Part shown: positions 43,436 through 57,027 of the stretch, one piece after another
How positions within the stretch are numbered: the first letter of the stretch is position 1
Layout of the letters: each line of letters starts with the position of its first letter
DNA from: Pseudomonas sp. S35
GTDB taxonomy: Bacteria; Pseudomonadota; Gammaproteobacteria; Pseudomonadales; Pseudomonadaceae
DNA: 64,000 nt
NCBI RefSeq assembly: GCF_009866765.1
Contig: NZ_CP019431.1
Span: forward strand, 6,547,403 to 6,611,402
Reading direction: 5' to 3'
Translations under genes and position numbers: made by a program
The notes under the pieces: model-generated
Database searches by the model: none
The model's input: only the letters and a program-made list of their open reading frames with translations
Told to the model about the DNA's origin: nothing

Positions 43436-43852
43436 TTACTTCTTGCGGATCTGCTGGAGAGTACGCAGCTGGGCTGCGGCCTCGGCCAGACGGACTGCAG
43501 CAGCGCTGTAGTCGAAGTCTGCACCTTTTTCGTTCAGCGCCTTCTCGGCAGCCTTGACGGCTTCCTGAGCGGAGGCTTCATCCAGGTCGCCAGCACGTTG
43601 CACGGTGTCGGCAAGTACCTTGACCATGTTCGGCTGAACCTCAAGGAAACCACCGGAGATGTAAAACACCTCCTTTTCCCCGCCTTGCTTGGTCAGAGTG
43701 ATCGGACCTGGCTTCAAGCTGGTGATCAACGGCGCGTGGCCCAGGGCAATACCCAGGTCACCGAGTTCACCGTGTGCAATCACCATTTCTACCAGACCGG
43801 AGAAGATTTCCCCTTCCGCGCTGACGATATCGCAATGGACTGTCATAGCCAT
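43436..43852 (-). CDS. atpC: ATP synthase F1 epsilon subunit
   Basis: A 138-residue subunit of the rotor stalk that also inhibits ATP hydrolysis. The beta-sandwich half shows [16 protein letters not shown] and [16 protein letters not shown]. The C-terminal helical hairpin is the Ala-rich [14 protein letters not shown] and [21 protein letters not shown] lies 8 bases before the ATG. It is the last gene of the operon. Confidence 0.97.
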   Translation of the reverse strand: MAMTVHCDIVSAEGEIFSGLVEMVIAHGELGDLGIALGHAPLITSLKPGPITLTKQGGEKEVFYISGGFLEVQPNMVKVLADTVQRAGDLDEASAQEAVKAAEKALNEKGADFDYSAAAVRLAEAAAQLRTLQQIRKK

Positions 43853-43896
43853 CTGATTGCCTCAACCTGATGAGCGCCCGTTGCCGGGCGCCTGGA

Positions 43897-45300
<1,404 letters not shown>

Positions 45301-46161
45301 TTAAACCGCGGCAGCGCCGCCGACGATTTCCGAGATCTCTTGGGTGATCGCAGCCTGACGCGCCTTGTTGTAGATCAGCTGCAAATCGCTGATCAGATCA
45401 CCGGCGTTATCGGTAGCGTTTTTCATCGCGATCATCCGCGCCGCTTGTTCAGCTGCGTTGTTCTCGACCACCGCCTGGTACACCTGCGACTCCACGTAGC
45501 GCACCATCAAGCCGTCAAGCAGCTCTTTGGCGTCTGGTTCGTAGAGGTAGTCCCAGTGGTGCTTGAGTTCCTGATCCGGAGTCGCCACCAGTGGAATCAA
45601 TTGCTCCACGGTTGGCTGCTGGGTCATGGTGTTGATGAACTTGTTGGATACCACGGACAGGCGGTCAATCCGGCCTTCCAGGTACGCATCCAGCATCACC
45701 TTCACACTGCCGATCAAATCATTGATCGACGGCTCTTCACCCAGGTGGCTGATAGCTGCTACGACGTTACCGCCGAAGTTGCGGAAAAAGGCCGCACCCT
45801 TGCTACCAACAACACACAGATCGATCTCGACGCCGTTTTCGCGGTTTACCGCCATGTCCTTGACCAGGGCCTTGAACAGGTTGGTATTCAGACCACCGCA
45901 CAAACCACGGTCACTGCTCACTACCACATAACCCACACGCTTAACTTCGCGGTCGATCATGAAGGGGTGGCGGTATTCCGGGTTGGCGTTGGCCAGATGC
46001 CCAATTACCTGGCGGATACGCTCCGCATAAGGACGGCTAGCAGCCATGCGCATTTGTGCCTTGCGCATTTTGCTGACCGCCACTTTTTCCATGGCGCTGG
46101 TAATTTTTTGCGTGCTTTTGATGCTCGCAATCTTACTGCGAATCTCTTTTGCGCCTGCCAT
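45301..46161 (-). CDS. atpG: ATP synthase F1 gamma subunit
   Basis: A 286-residue central shaft subunit. It has the N-terminal helix [36 protein letters not shown], and the C-terminal signature [20 protein letters not shown] followed by [19 protein letters not shown]. Confidence 0.98.
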   Translation of the reverse strand: MAGAKEIRSKIASIKSTQKITSAMEKVAVSKMRKAQMRMAASRPYAERIRQVIGHLANANPEYRHPFMIDREVKRVGYVVVSSDRGLCGGLNTNLFKALVKDMAVNRENGVEIDLCVVGSKGAAFFRNFGGNVVAAISHLGEEPSINDLIGSVKVMLDAYLEGRIDRLSVVSNKFINTMTQQPTVEQLIPLVATPDQELKHHWDYLYEPDAKELLDGLMVRYVESQVYQAVVENNAAEQAARMIAMKNATDNAGDLISDLQLIYNKARQAAITQEISEIVGGAAAV

Positions 46162-46211
46162 GTAACACCTATCAGGTTAGCAAGCGGGAGCCTTGCGGCT
46201 CCCGCTGCGGC

Positions 46212-47756
46212 TTACCAGGTTTGGGTGGCCTTGAACTTCTCGATACCGGCTTTCATGCCAGCGTCGATATCGTCATTGAAGTCACCCTTCACGTTGATCT
46301 TCGCCATCAATTCGGCGTGATCGCGGTTGAAGTAAGCAATCAGCGCTTGTTCAAAGCTGCCGACCTTGGCGATTTCAACGTCGGTCAGGAACCCACGCTC
46401 AGCGGCATACAGCGACAACGCCATGTCAGCGATCGACATTGGGGCGTATTGCTTCTGCTTCATCAGCTCGGTAACGCGCTGACCATGCTCAAGTTGCTTA
46501 CGGGTCGCTTCGTCCAGGTCAGAAGCGAACTGGGCGAATGCCGCCAGTTCACGGTACTGAGCCAGAGCGGTACGGATACCACCGGAGAGCTTCTTGATGA
46601 TCTTGGTCTGAGCGGCACCACCCACACGGGATACCGAAACACCGGCGTTCACTGCAGGACGGATGCCCGAGTTGAACATGGCCGATTCCAGGAAGATCTG
46701 ACCGTCGGTGATGGAAATCACGTTGGTCGGAACGAACGCGGAAACGTCGCCAGCCTGGGTTTCGATGATCGGCAATGCGGTCAGGGAACCGGTTTTGCCG
46801 GTCACTGCGCCGTTGGTGAACTTCTCTACGTACTCTTCCGAAACGCGGGATGCGCGCTCCAGCAGACGGGAGTGGAGATAGAACACGTCGCCTGGGTAGG
46901 CTTCACGGCCTGGTGGACGGCGCAGCAGCAGGGAAATCTGGCGGTAAGCCACTGCTTGCTTGGACAGATCGTCATAAACGATCAGCGCGTCTTCACCGCG
47001 GTCGCGGAAGAATTCACCCATGGTGCAACCGGAGTACGGTGCCAGGAATTGCAGCGCAGGAGATTCCGAAGCACTGGCAGCCACGATGATCGTGTTGGCC
47101 AGGGCGCCGTTTTCTTCCAGCTTGCGAACCACGTTGGCGATGGTCGATTGCTTCTGACCAATAGCTACGTAGACGCAGAAAATGCCGCTGTTCTTCTGGT
47201 TGATGATCGCGTCGATCGCCAGAGCGGTTTTACCGATCTGACGGTCACCGATGATCAGCTCACGCTGGCCACGGCCGACTGGGATCATGGCATCGACAGC
47301 CTTGTAGCCAGTCTGTACAGGCTGGTCTACCGACTTACGCCAGATCACGCCTGGAGCAACTTTCTCGACCGCGTCGGTCTCGGTGTTGCCCAGTGGACCT
47401 TTACCGTCAACAGGGTTACCCAGTGCGTCGACTACGCGACCCAGCAGTTCCTTACCAACCGGAACTTCCAGGATGCGGCCTGTGCACTTGGCGCTCATGC
47501 CTTCAGCCAGACTGGTGTACGCGCCCAATACAACGGCACCTACGGAGTCTTGCTCCAGGTTGAGGGCCATACCGTAGACGCCGCCCGGAAACTCGATCAT
47601 CTCGCCGTACATTACGTCGGCCAGACCGTGAATCCGCACGATGCCGTCAGATACGCTGACGACAGTGCCTTCGTTACGGGCTTGGGAGGTCACATCGAGC
47701 TTGTCGATGCGGCCCTTGATAATTTCACTTATTTCGGAAGGATTGAGTTGCTGCAT
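46212..47756 (-). CDS. atpA: ATP synthase F1 alpha subunit
   Basis: A 514-residue nucleotide-binding, non-catalytic subunit. The P-loop variant is [14 protein letters not shown], and the ATPase alpha/beta signature is [13 protein letters not shown]. The start [17 protein letters not shown] is the usual one in Pseudomonas. Confidence 0.98.
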   Translation of the reverse strand: MQQLNPSEISEIIKGRIDKLDVTSQARNEGTVVSVSDGIVRIHGLADVMYGEMIEFPGGVYGMALNLEQDSVGAVVLGAYTSLAEGMSAKCTGRILEVPVGKELLGRVVDALGNPVDGKGPLGNTETDAVEKVAPGVIWRKSVDQPVQTGYKAVDAMIPVGRGQRELIIGDRQIGKTALAIDAIINQKNSGIFCVYVAIGQKQSTIANVVRKLEENGALANTIIVAASASESPALQFLAPYSGCTMGEFFRDRGEDALIVYDDLSKQAVAYRQISLLLRRPPGREAYPGDVFYLHSRLLERASRVSEEYVEKFTNGAVTGKTGSLTALPIIETQAGDVSAFVPTNVISITDGQIFLESAMFNSGIRPAVNAGVSVSRVGGAAQTKIIKKLSGGIRTALAQYRELAAFAQFASDLDEATRKQLEHGQRVTELMKQKQYAPMSIADMALSLYAAERGFLTDVEIAKVGSFEQALIAYFNRDHAELMAKINVKGDFNDDIDAGMKAGIEKFKATQTW

Positions 47757-47777
47757 TGCTCTGCTGCCCCTTCAAAC

Positions 47778-48314
47778 TCAAGATTTCAATGCTTCGGCAA
47801 GATTCGCGAGTTTGCCGCGAATCGAGCCATCGATAACCAGGTCGCCGGCGCGAATGACAACACCCCCAATGAGGGATGGGTCTTCCGCAACTTGCAGGCG
47901 CACTTCCCGGTCGAGTCGTGCACTGAGAACCTTGGCGAGTTTGTCTTGCTGTTCTTGGTTCAATGCAAAAGCACTGGTCACTTCAACGTCTACCGACTTC
48001 TCTTGCTCGGCCTTGTACAGGTCGAACAGAGCGGCAATCTCCGGCAGAAGCAGGAGACGGTCGTTTTCGGCAATGACGTTGATGAAGTTCTGTGCCTTCA
48101 CATCAAACTTGTCGCCGCACACTTCAATAAAAGTGGCGGCCTTGTCTGCGCTCGTCAGTCGCGGGGCCTTGAGCACGCGCTGCATGGTGTCGTCTTGCGA
48201 CACTGCTGCAGCCAGGCCGAGCATGGCTGACCAAGAGGCCAGCTGCTGGTGGGCCTGGGCGTGCTCGAAGGCTGCCTTAGCGTAAGGTCGGGCCAACGTG
48301 GTCAATTCTGCCAT
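47778..48314 (-). CDS. atpH: ATP synthase F1 delta subunit
   Basis: A 178-residue stator subunit joining F1 to the b dimer. It has [20 protein letters not shown] at the start and [20 protein letters not shown] near the end, both family signatures. Confidence 0.97.
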   Translation of the reverse strand: MAELTTLARPYAKAAFEHAQAHQQLASWSAMLGLAAAVSQDDTMQRVLKAPRLTSADKAATFIEVCGDKFDVKAQNFINVIAENDRLLLLPEIAALFDLYKAEQEKSVDVEVTSAFALNQEQQDKLAKVLSARLDREVRLQVAEDPSLIGGVVIRAGDLVIDGSIRGKLANLAEALKS

Positions 48315-48326
48315 GATCGCCCTCGC

Positions 48327-48797
48327 TTAAATTTCAGCAGCCAGTTTGTTAACCAGCTCCGCGTGCGCGTTTTGATCGATTGTGGCACCCAGGATCTTCT
48401 CAGCACCGCCGACGGCCAGAGCACCCAGTTGGGCACGCAGAGCGTCTTTGACACCGTTCAGTTCCTGCTCGATCTCGGCCTGAGCCTGAACCTTCACACG
48501 GTCAGCGTCGATACGGGCTTTTTCAACAGCCTCTTCAACGATCTGGTTACCGCGTTTCTTGGCTTGCTCAATGATTTCGGCTGCTTGAGCTTTCGCTTCG
48601 CGCAGTTGTTGACCCGCTTTATCTTGGGCCAACTCCAGGTCGCGAGCTGCTCGTGCTGCAGCGTCCAGTCCATCCGCGATCTTCTTCTGACGTTCGTGCA
48701 GAGCTGCGATGACCGGAGGCCATACGAACTTCATGCAGAAAACGACAAAAATCAAGAACGCTAAGGACTGACCAATAATGGTTGCATTAATGTTCAC
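48327..48797 (-). CDS. atpF: ATP synthase F0 b subunit
   Basis: A 156-residue peripheral stalk protein with one N-terminal membrane helix ([19 protein letters not shown]) and a long charged coiled coil. The start is a GTG at 48797, preceded by GAGG at 8 bases; the open frame extends 12 codons further but no site supports that. The length equals that of other Pseudomonas b subunits. Confidence 0.95.
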   Translation of the reverse strand: MNINATIIGQSLAFLIFVVFCMKFVWPPVIAALHERQKKIADGLDAAARAARDLELAQDKAGQQLREAKAQAAEIIEQAKKRGNQIVEEAVEKARIDADRVKVQAQAEIEQELNGVKDALRAQLGALAVGGAEKILGATIDQNAHAELVNKLAAEI

Positions 48798-48853
48798 GCC
48801 AATACCTCGCTCATTCGTTGCACAACACACCAATCACTCGAAAAGACGAGTGA

Positions 48854-49126
<273 letters not shown>

Positions 49127-49199
49127 TTACGTCGTATGGTTTAGGTTTTTTAGATTTTAAAGCGGTAAAACAAATCGTTTCATAGCCCGGTAGGGCCTA

Positions 49200-49221
49200 C
49201 CTTCCCGTTTCACCGGGAAGG
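49200..49221. other. Hairpin in the atpB-atpE intercistronic gap
   Basis: ccttcccg / cgggaagg forms a perfect 8-bp stem with a 6-base loop in the 134-base gap before atpE. Subunit c is needed in many copies per complex, and an mRNA structure here could protect or raise expression of the atpE message. The role is inferred. Confidence 0.5.
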
Positions 49222-49245
49222 ACATCAGACTAGTCGAGACTGGTC

Positions 49246-50539
<1,294 letters not shown>

Positions 50540-50613
50540 CACTCTTGCTCCTCAATGGTCGGCTGCCGGAAATCAATAACTTGGCATAATTTGTGCCGAC
50601 AAAATGCGCGCAG

Positions 50614-50642
50614 AGTATAGGGGCGGTTCTGCCCCTATTCAA
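50614..50642 (-). promoter_or_regulatory. Sigma-70 promoter of the atp operon
   Basis: On the minus strand, TTGAAT (50637-50642), exactly 17 bases, then TATACT (50614-50619). Start would be near 50606, giving a leader of about 65 bases before atpI. No other good promoter lies in the parB-atpI gap. Confidence 0.75.
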
Positions 50643-50687
50643 CTGCCGGGTAGTGATTTCCGATCACGCGCTACATAAGCAAATGTT

Positions 50688-51560
50688 TCAGCGGATGTGG
50701 GCAAGGACGCCCTGAAGCTCGTCTAGCGAGTTATATCCGATGACCAATTGTCCTTTGCCCTTCTTGCCGTGGCGAATTTGCACCGCAGAGCCCAGGCGCT
50801 CGGCCAGGCGCTGCTCGAGACGCGCGATATCCGGATCAGGTTTGACGGTTTCGACCGGTGCAGGTTTGCCGCTGAGCCACTGGCGAACCAGGGCTTCGGT
50901 CTGACGAACGGTGAGCCCTCGTGCGACAACGTGTCGCGCCCCTTCAACCTGCTGGTTTTCCGGCAATCCGAGCAAAGCACGGGCGTGACCCATTTCCAGG
51001 TCGCCATGGGACAACATGGTCTTGATGACTTCCGGCAACGCGATCAGGCGCAGCAAGTTGGACACGGTCACACGGGATTTACCCACCGCCTCGGCCACTT
51101 GCTGCTGGGTCAGCTGGAATTCCTGCTGCAAACGCTGCAGGGCAATCGCTTCTTCGATCGGGTTGAGATCTTCACGCTGGATGTTCTCGATCAACGCCAT
51201 GGCGATCGCGGTTTCATCCGGCACATCGCGCACCATCGCCGGGATGGTCTCTTTGCCAGCCTGCTGGCTGGCACGCCAGCGACGTTCACCGGCGATGATT
51301 TCAAAGCGGCCGCCACCAATCGGGCGCACCACGATCGGCTGCATCACGCCCTGGGCCTTGATCGAGTTGGCCAGTTCTTCCAGCGCCTGGGGGTCCATGT
51401 CCCGGCGTGGCTGGTATTTGCCGCGCTGGATCAGGTCCAGCGGCAGGTGCTGCAGCTCGCGCTCGTCGGCCTGCACCGCTTGTTCTTCAAGCGATGTGAC
51501 GGTCGGACCACTCAACAGTGCATCCAGTCCACGTCCGAGACCTCGTTTCTTGACGGCCAT
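50688..51560 (-). CDS. parB: Chromosome-partitioning protein ParB
   Basis: A 290-residue parS-binding CTP-dependent clamp. It has the N-terminal KKRGLGRGLDALLS, the CTPase-type GGGRFEIIAGERRWRASQQA, the helix-turn-helix LTQQQVAEAVGKSRVTVSNL and a C-terminal dimer domain. I did not see a perfect parS site in this window. It lies 9 bases after parA. Confidence 0.97.
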   Translation of the reverse strand: MAVKKRGLGRGLDALLSGPTVTSLEEQAVQADERELQHLPLDLIQRGKYQPRRDMDPQALEELANSIKAQGVMQPIVVRPIGGGRFEIIAGERRWRASQQAGKETIPAMVRDVPDETAIAMALIENIQREDLNPIEEAIALQRLQQEFQLTQQQVAEAVGKSRVTVSNLLRLIALPEVIKTMLSHGDLEMGHARALLGLPENQQVEGARHVVARGLTVRQTEALVRQWLSGKPAPVETVKPDPDIARLEQRLAERLGSAVQIRHGKKGKGQLVIGYNSLDELQGVLAHIR

Positions 51561-51569
51561 GGGGATTCC

Positions 51570-52367
51570 TTAAGTTGGCTGGGCAGCAGCGGTGCGGGAG
51601 TTGCGGCGTTGGCGGCGAACCATCTCGCCGGCCAGTGCCAGGTAGGCAATGGCGCCACGCGATGATTTGTCGTACGCCAGCGCGGGCATCCCGTAGCTTG
51701 GCGCTTCGGCCAGACGGATGTTGCGCGGGATCACCGTGTCGTACAACTGGTCGCCAAAGTGTTCCTTGAGCTGGGCCGACACATCGTTCATCAGGCTCAG
51801 GCGCGGATCGAACATGGTTCGCAGCAGGCCTTCGATCTGCAGGTTCGGGTTGAGCAGCTCGGCGATGCGCTTGATGTTATCCACAAGGTCGCTCAAACCT
51901 TCCAGCGCGTAGTATTCGCACTGCATGGGGATAATCACCCCATCGGCAGCCACCAACGCGTTGAGCGTCAGCATCGACAGCGACGGTGGGCAGTCGATCA
52001 AGATGTAATCGTAGTTCTCGCGGATCGGCGCCAAGGCGCTGCGCAGACGGCTTTCTTTCATCTGCATTTCCAGCAGCACCACTTCCGCCGCGGTCAGATC
52101 GCGGTTGGCCGGCAGCAGTTGGTAGCCACCGTGCTCGGAGTAGTGCATCGCCTGGGCCAGGTCGCACTCGCCGATCAGCAAGTCGTAGACCGAGTTTTCC
52201 AAGCCGTGTTTATCCACACCGCTACCCATGGTGGCGTTGCCCTGTGGATCGAGATCGATCAACAGCACCCGGCGCTTGGTCGCGACCAGGGATGCTGCGA
52301 GGTTGATGCAGGTGGTGGTTTTGCCCACGCCACCTTTCTGGTTCGCTATCGCGAATACCTTAGCCAT
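51570..52367 (-). CDS. parA: Chromosome-partitioning ATPase ParA (Soj)
   Basis: A 265-residue deviant-Walker ATPase: KVFAIANQKGGVGKTTTCIN with the signature lysine, LLIDLDPQGNATMG and DYILIDCPPSLSMLT. The start at 52367 has a weak AAG-rich site. The ATG at 52385 would add six residues and lies right at the rsmG stop. Confidence 0.96.
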   Translation of the reverse strand: MAKVFAIANQKGGVGKTTTCINLAASLVATKRRVLLIDLDPQGNATMGSGVDKHGLENSVYDLLIGECDLAQAMHYSEHGGYQLLPANRDLTAAEVVLLEMQMKESRLRSALAPIRENYDYILIDCPPSLSMLTLNALVAADGVIIPMQCEYYALEGLSDLVDNIKRIAELLNPNLQIEGLLRTMFDPRLSLMNDVSAQLKEHFGDQLYDTVIPRNIRLAEAPSYGMPALAYDKSSRGAIAYLALAGEMVRRQRRNSRTAAAQPT

Positions 52368-52385
52368 TCTTGCTTGTGTTCCCAA

Positions 52386-53030
52386 TCATGCCGTGCGGCG
52401 CAGTATCAGCAGATGGCGTTGGCCTTGGCAACCGGGTACGGCCAAGGCGTGTTCGCTATCGAGGTGGAAGTCTGTCGGCAATGCTAACAGCTCATCGCTT
52501 GGATGGACGCCCTTCATTGCCAGCCAGCGGGTATCGCGGTCGCCCAGGTGGCGTGTCCAGTTGCTGAAGTTCTCCATGCTGCTGAACGCCCGGGAAACAA
52601 TTCCGTTGAAAGGCAGTTCAGGCGTGAACGCCTCGACACGGCTGTGGATAACGTGAAGGTTCTCCAGCTTGAGTTCGAGTTTGACCTGGGTGAGGAAGCG
52701 GGTTTTCTTGCCGTTGCTGTCCAGGCAGGTCACTTGGGACTCGGGAAACAGGATGGCCAGGGGAATACCCGGCATACCGCCGCCACTGCCCACGTCCAGC
52801 CAGCGACCGTTTTCGATGAAGGGCATCACGCTCAGGCTATCGAGCAAGTGCCGGGACACCATCTCGTCGGGATTGCGCACCGCCGTGAGGTTGTAGGCCT
52901 TGTTCCACTTGATCAACAGGGCCAGATAGCCCAGCAGCAAGTCGTGCTGGGCGGCGGTCAGGTCGACGCCCAACTGGCGTGCACCTGTGGATAACTCTTC
53001 GGCGTGTTGCGAGGTAACCAACGAACTCAA
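52386..53030 (-). CDS. rsmG: 16S rRNA (guanine527-N7) methyltransferase
   Basis: A 214-residue SAM enzyme. The SAM motif is [17 protein letters not shown], then [14 protein letters not shown] and [12 protein letters not shown]. It overlaps mnmG by 4 bases. Its start contains TGTGGATAA at 52986-52994, a perfect DnaA-type 9-mer. Confidence 0.97.
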   Translation of the reverse strand: MSSLVTSQHAEELSTGARQLGVDLTAAQHDLLLGYLALLIKWNKAYNLTAVRNPDEMVSRHLLDSLSVMPFIENGRWLDVGSGGGMPGIPLAILFPESQVTCLDSNGKKTRFLTQVKLELKLENLHVIHSRVEAFTPELPFNGIVSRAFSSMENFSNWTRHLGDRDTRWLAMKGVHPSDELLALPTDFHLDSEHALAVPGCQGQRHLLILRRTA

Positions 53031-54922
53031 GCGCTTTGCTCCAACTGACGGCCCGCGCCGCGTTTTTTCAAATGAATCATCAACAGCGAAATGGCTGCCG
53101 GGGTGACGCCGGGGATACGTGACGCCTGGCCCAGGGTTTCGGGTCGAGTTATCCCCAGCTTGCTTTGGATTTCTTTCGACAGCCCGGAAATCCCGGTGTA
53201 GTCGATATCCACAGGCAGCTTGGTGTTTTCACTGGCACGCAGTCGGGCGATCTCGTCCTGCTGGCGGTCAATGTAACCGGCGTACTTGGTCTTGATCTCG
53301 ACCTGCTCGGCAACCTGGGGATCGTCTGCACCGCCACCGGTCACTTCGACCAAGCCAGCGTAGTCGATTTCCGGACGCGACAGCAGGTTGAGCAGGTTGT
53401 ACTCGTGGGTCAGCGGCGTGCCGAATTTTTCGGCGATTGCGTCGCCCTGCTCAGTGCCCGGGCGTACCCAGGTGCTTTTCAGGCGTTGCTCTTCCAACGT
53501 GATGCTTTCGCGTTTTTTGCAGAAGGCTTCCCAGCGTGCGTCATCGACCAGACCCAGTTCGCGACCTTTTTCGGTCAAGCGCAGGTCGGCGTTGTCTTCA
53601 CGCAGGATCAGGCGGTATTCCGCTCGCGACGTGAACATCCGGTACGGTTCCTGGGTACCCAGGGTAATCAGATCATCAACCAGTACGCCGATATACGCTT
53701 CATCGCGACGCGGGCACCAGCTGTCTTTGCCCTGTGCACGCAGTGCCGCGTTGGTCCCGGCCAGCAAACCCTGGGCGCCGGCTTCTTCGTAACCGGTGGT
53801 GCCGTTGATTTGACCGGCGAAAAACAGGCCTGCGATGACTTTGGTTTCGAGGCTGTACTTCAGGTCACGCGGGTCGAAGTAGTCGTATTCGATGGCGTAG
53901 CCCGGACGCACGATATGCGCGTTTTCCATGCCACGAATCGATTGCACGATCTGGATTTGCACGTCGAACGGCAAGGACGTGGAAATCCCGTTCGGGTACA
54001 ACTCATGGGTGGTCAAGCCTTCGGGCTCGATGAAGACCTGGTGGCTTTCCTTGTCGGCAAAGCGGTGGATCTTGTCTTCGATCGACGGGCAATAACGCGG
54101 GCCAATGCCTTCGATCACCCCGGAATACATCGGCGAACGGTCGAGGTTCGCGGCGATTATTTCGTGAGTGCGAGCGTTGGTGTGGGTAATCCAGCAACTC
54201 ACCTGTTTGGGGTGCTGCTCTTTGGAACCCATGAACGACATCACGGGGATCGGTGTATCGCCGGCTTGCTCGGTCATCACCGAAAAATCCACAGAACGCC
54301 CGTCAATACGCGGCGGGGTCCCGGTTTTCAGGCGACCGACCCGCAGCGGCAATTCACGCAGGCGTTTTGCCAGGGCAATCGACGGCGGGTCACCGGCGCG
54401 GCCGCCGGAATAGTTCTGCATGCCGATGTGGATAAGTCCACCCAGGAACGTACCGGTGGTCAACACCACCGATTCTGCGAAGAAACGCAGGCCCATTTGG
54501 GTGACAACACCCTTCACCACGTCTTGTTCGACGATCAGGTCATCCGCTGCCTGTTGAAATATCCACAGGTTCGGCTGGTTTTCCAGGGTTTCACGTACCG
54601 CAGCCTTGTACAGGATGCGGTCAGCTTGTGCCCGGGTGGCACGCACGGCCGGACCTTTGCGGCTGTTGAGCACGCGAAATTGAATACCACCCTTATCGGT
54701 AGCCATGGCCATCACGCCGCCAAGGGCATCGATTTCCTTGACCAGATGGCTTTTGCCGATCCCGCCGATGGCAGGGTTGCAACTCATTGCACCGAGGGTC
54801 TCCACGTTGTGCGTGAGCAACAGGGTTTTTACGCCCATGCGTGCTGACGCCAGTGCTGCCTCGGTACCGGCATGACCGCCGCCGATGACGATCACTTCAA
54901 AACGGGAAGGGAAATCCACCAC
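53027..54922 (-). CDS. mnmG: tRNA uridine-34 carboxymethylaminomethyl synthase, FAD subunit
   Basis: A 631-residue flavoprotein acting with MnmE on the tRNA wobble uridine. The FAD motif is [20 protein letters not shown], then [20 protein letters not shown] with the family signature. Start is GTG at 54922 or the next GTG at 54919; GAGGT lies just upstream. Here MnmE is not next door: an iron-uptake module and about 4.5 kb separate them. Confidence 0.97.
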   Translation of the reverse strand: MVDFPSRFEVIVIGGGHAGTEAALASARMGVKTLLLTHNVETLGAMSCNPAIGGIGKSHLVKEIDALGGVMAMATDKGGIQFRVLNSRKGPAVRATRAQADRILYKAAVRETLENQPNLWIFQQAADDLIVEQDVVKGVVTQMGLRFFAESVVLTTGTFLGGLIHIGMQNYSGGRAGDPPSIALAKRLRELPLRVGRLKTGTPPRIDGRSVDFSVMTEQAGDTPIPVMSFMGSKEQHPKQVSCWITHTNARTHEIIAANLDRSPMYSGVIEGIGPRYCPSIEDKIHRFADKESHQVFIEPEGLTTHELYPNGISTSLPFDVQIQIVQSIRGMENAHIVRPGYAIEYDYFDPRDLKYSLETKVIAGLFFAGQINGTTGYEEAGAQGLLAGTNAALRAQGKDSWCPRRDEAYIGVLVDDLITLGTQEPYRMFTSRAEYRLILREDNADLRLTEKGRELGLVDDARWEAFCKKRESITLEEQRLKSTWVRPGTEQGDAIAEKFGTPLTHEYNLLNLLSRPEIDYAGLVEVTGGGADDPQVAEQVEIKTKYAGYIDRQQDEIARLRASENTKLPVDIDYTGISGLSKEIQSKLGITRPETLGQASRIPGVTPAAISLLMIHLKKRGAGRQLEQSA

Positions 54923-54991
54923 GCACCTCGTGCCTGCTTATGTAGGTAATCAGGAATTGTTTGTTGAAAGAGTTTTGGAGCTATGGCGGCA

Positions 54992-54997
54992 AGTATA
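54992..54997 (-). promoter_or_regulatory. Candidate -10 element for mnmG
   Basis: TATACT on the minus strand, about 70 bases before the mnmG start, matches a sigma-70 -10. The -35 at the expected distance is poor (TTCTTT). Confidence 0.35.
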
Positions 54998-55044
54998 GGG
55001 ACTTAGCCCTTCCTAAAGAACCCTTTGCACAAAATTTAACCAGC

Positions 55045-55334
55045 TGTGGATGAATCACGAACAATAGAAATTAAAAAGAAAGAAATTTATAAGATCTTTG
55101 TTTTTATGTTTATTTCTACTGAGCCACCTTTCTGTGGATAGATCTCTACAGGCCTTTATTTACTTTATGTACAGGGATTCAAAAGTCTGTGGTCAGGTGC
55201 CAATGAGGCCCTTGGATAAGTGCTTTAAGCCTGTGGATTAAACAGGTGGTTATCCACAGGGGCATTTGTATTCAGGTTTCAGGCCCTGTTATCAACTGGG
55301 CACAGGGGCGGTTATTCACAGGGCTTAATCCACA
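55045..55334. other. Origin-like intergenic region with DnaA-box cluster (mnmG side)
   Basis: The gap 54923-55485 (563 bases) holds no gene. DnaA-type boxes are TGTGGATGA 55045-55053, TGTGGATAG 55133-55141, TGTGGATTA 55232-55240, the perfect TTATCCACA 55250-55258, TTATTCACA 55312-55320 and TAATCCACA 55326-55334. Next to them is an AT-rich stretch (55062-55125) that could unwind. A second origin-type locus beside mnmG is known from other Pseudomonas. Origin activity here is inferred. Confidence 0.65.
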
Positions 55335-55445
55335 GAAATACGCAAATTCTGGTGAATTGCGCCCACGACGATGCCGCCGAAATCCTTCAGCACCATCAAC
55401 CTCACCGTAAAAAGACACCTATTGTGAGAAAACCATAGGGCAGTT

Positions 55446-55464
55446 AATAATAGCGATTATCATT
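55446..55464 (+). promoter_or_regulatory. Fur box before fecI-like gene
   Basis: aataatagcgattatcatt resembles the Fur consensus of three NATWAT repeats, with the right half gattatcatt nearly exact. It lies 21 bases before the start codon, so iron repression of the sigma factor is likely. Confidence 0.7.
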
Positions 55465-55485
55465 AAGCAGCCTTTTCTCGCCCCT

Positions 55486-55992
55486 ATGTCCCCTCCTTCA
55501 CACACGGCTGCCGTCCAGCACATCTACGAGCAACACCATTCCTGGTTGCACGGGTGGCTCAAAGGCAAGTTACACAACGCTTGCGATGCAGCCGATGTGG
55601 CGCACGATACGTTCGTGCGTATCCTGGGCGGCCGCCACGCCGCGCAGATCCTCGAACCACGGGACTATCTGGCGACCATTGCCAGGGGGCTGGTGATTGA
55701 TCGTTATCGCCGGCATGCCATCGAGCAGGCCTATCGGCAAACCCTGGCCGAACGCCCTGAGGCCACGGCCATCAGTGAAGAAGACAAAGCCATCATCATT
55801 GAAACCCTGGTAGCTGTGGACAAAGCCTTGGCAAGCCTTGGTGAACGGGCGCGGAAGATTTTCATGCTGTCGCAGATCGAGGGGCTGACTTATCAACAGA
55901 TCGCCGATCAACTGCGGGTTTCACTGACCACGGTGAAGAAGCACATGATTCGCGCGCTGACGGAATGTGCGCTGATCATGGCCAGCCTGTAA
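55486..55992 (+). CDS. FecI-type ECF sigma factor for iron uptake
   Basis: A 168-residue sigma factor with only regions 2 and 4: VQHIYEQHHSWLHGWLKGKL and DVAHDTFVRIL in region 2, DYLATIARGLVIDRYRR at its end, and LTYQQIADQLRVSLTTVKKH in region 4. It would direct RNA polymerase to the receptor gene when the siderophore signal arrives through the FecR-type partner. The ATG has no clear ribosome site. The stop overlaps the next start (TAATG). Confidence 0.9.
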   Translation: MSPPSHTAAVQHIYEQHHSWLHGWLKGKLHNACDAADVAHDTFVRILGGRHAAQILEPRDYLATIARGLVIDRYRRHAIEQAYRQTLAERPEATAISEEDKAIIIETLVAVDKALASLGERARKIFMLSQIEGLTYQQIADQLRVSLTTVKKHMIRALTECALIMASL

Positions 55993-56936
55993 TGGCCCCT
56001 CCTGATCGTAAGGTTTTCGAAGCCGCCGCGAGCTGGTACGTGCAGTTTCAATCCCAATCGCCCACCCCCGCTGAACGCCACGCCTGGCAGCAATGGCTCA
56101 ATGGCGACCCCGCCCATCTGGCCGCATGGAACCAGATGGAGCAGTTGCAGCGCAGTCTTGGCACCCTGCCCCCGGATCTGACGCGTCGTGCGCTGTCCAC
56201 AACCCAACAACGTCGTCAGGTGCTCAAGTGGATGCTGCTGCTTGGCGGCACCGGGTACTTGGGTTGGAACGTCCAGCAACACACATCCCTGGGCAATGCC
56301 TGGGCCGACTACCGTACCTCCGTGGGTGAACGTCGGCACATCGAGTTGGCCGATGGCACGCGGGTCGACCTCAACACCCACACCTCAATTGACGTGCTGT
56401 TCGATGGGCGCCAGCGGTTGATCCGTCTACGCGAAGGCGAGGTACTTATCCACACCGGCAAGTCGGGCGGGCAGACACCGTTTTACGTCGACACCCGCCA
56501 AGGCCGGGTGCAGGCGCTCGGTACTCGGTTTACCGTGCGCCAGCTATCGGACGCCACGCGCGTCGGGGTACTGGAAGACCGGGTCAGCGTGTCACCCGCA
56601 GATCAACCCGGGCACGGGCGCCTGCTCAACGCTGGTGAAAGCGCCGATTTCGACCGGCAGAATGTTGGTGTGAATCACCCGTATCGCGGCAGCCAGGCAG
56701 CGTGGGTGGAGGGCCAACTGATTGTGTTGGATGCCAGATTGGGTGATGTGATCGACGAACTCGCCCGCTATCGAGCAGGTGTATTGCAGTGCGATCCGGC
56801 CTCAGCGCGGTTGCGGGTGTCCGGGACGTTCCGGCTCGATTCCACCGACGCCGTGTTGGCCAATTTGCAAGCAACATTGCCGATTCAGGTGAAATACTTC
56901 ACCCGCTACTGGGTGTCGGTAAGACGAATCGGCTGA
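55992..56936 (+). CDS. FecR-type anti-sigma/sensor protein
   Basis: A 314-residue membrane regulator. The cytoplasmic N terminus has EAAASWYVQFQSQSPTPAER and WLNGDPAHLAAWNQME (DUF4880). One membrane helix (KWMLLLGGTGYLGW) follows, then the periplasmic FecR domain GERRHIELADGTRVDLNTHT and IRLREGEVLIHT. Length fits the family. The ATG is used in TAATG overlap with fecI; an upstream ATG at 55965 is less likely. Confidence 0.9.
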   Translation: MAPPDRKVFEAAASWYVQFQSQSPTPAERHAWQQWLNGDPAHLAAWNQMEQLQRSLGTLPPDLTRRALSTTQQRRQVLKWMLLLGGTGYLGWNVQQHTSLGNAWADYRTSVGERRHIELADGTRVDLNTHTSIDVLFDGRQRLIRLREGEVLIHTGKSGGQTPFYVDTRQGRVQALGTRFTVRQLSDATRVGVLEDRVSVSPADQPGHGRLLNAGESADFDRQNVGVNHPYRGSQAAWVEGQLIVLDARLGDVIDELARYRAGVLQCDPASARLRVSGTFRLDSTDAVLANLQATLPIQVKYFTRYWVSVRRIG

Positions 56937-57027
56937 GCAAAAAATAATCCACAGAGGGGTTATCTTTTTTTTACCTGGCGCGGCCCTACAGGTAATTACG
57001 ACGCAACCTTCCAGGGCTTACCCACCT

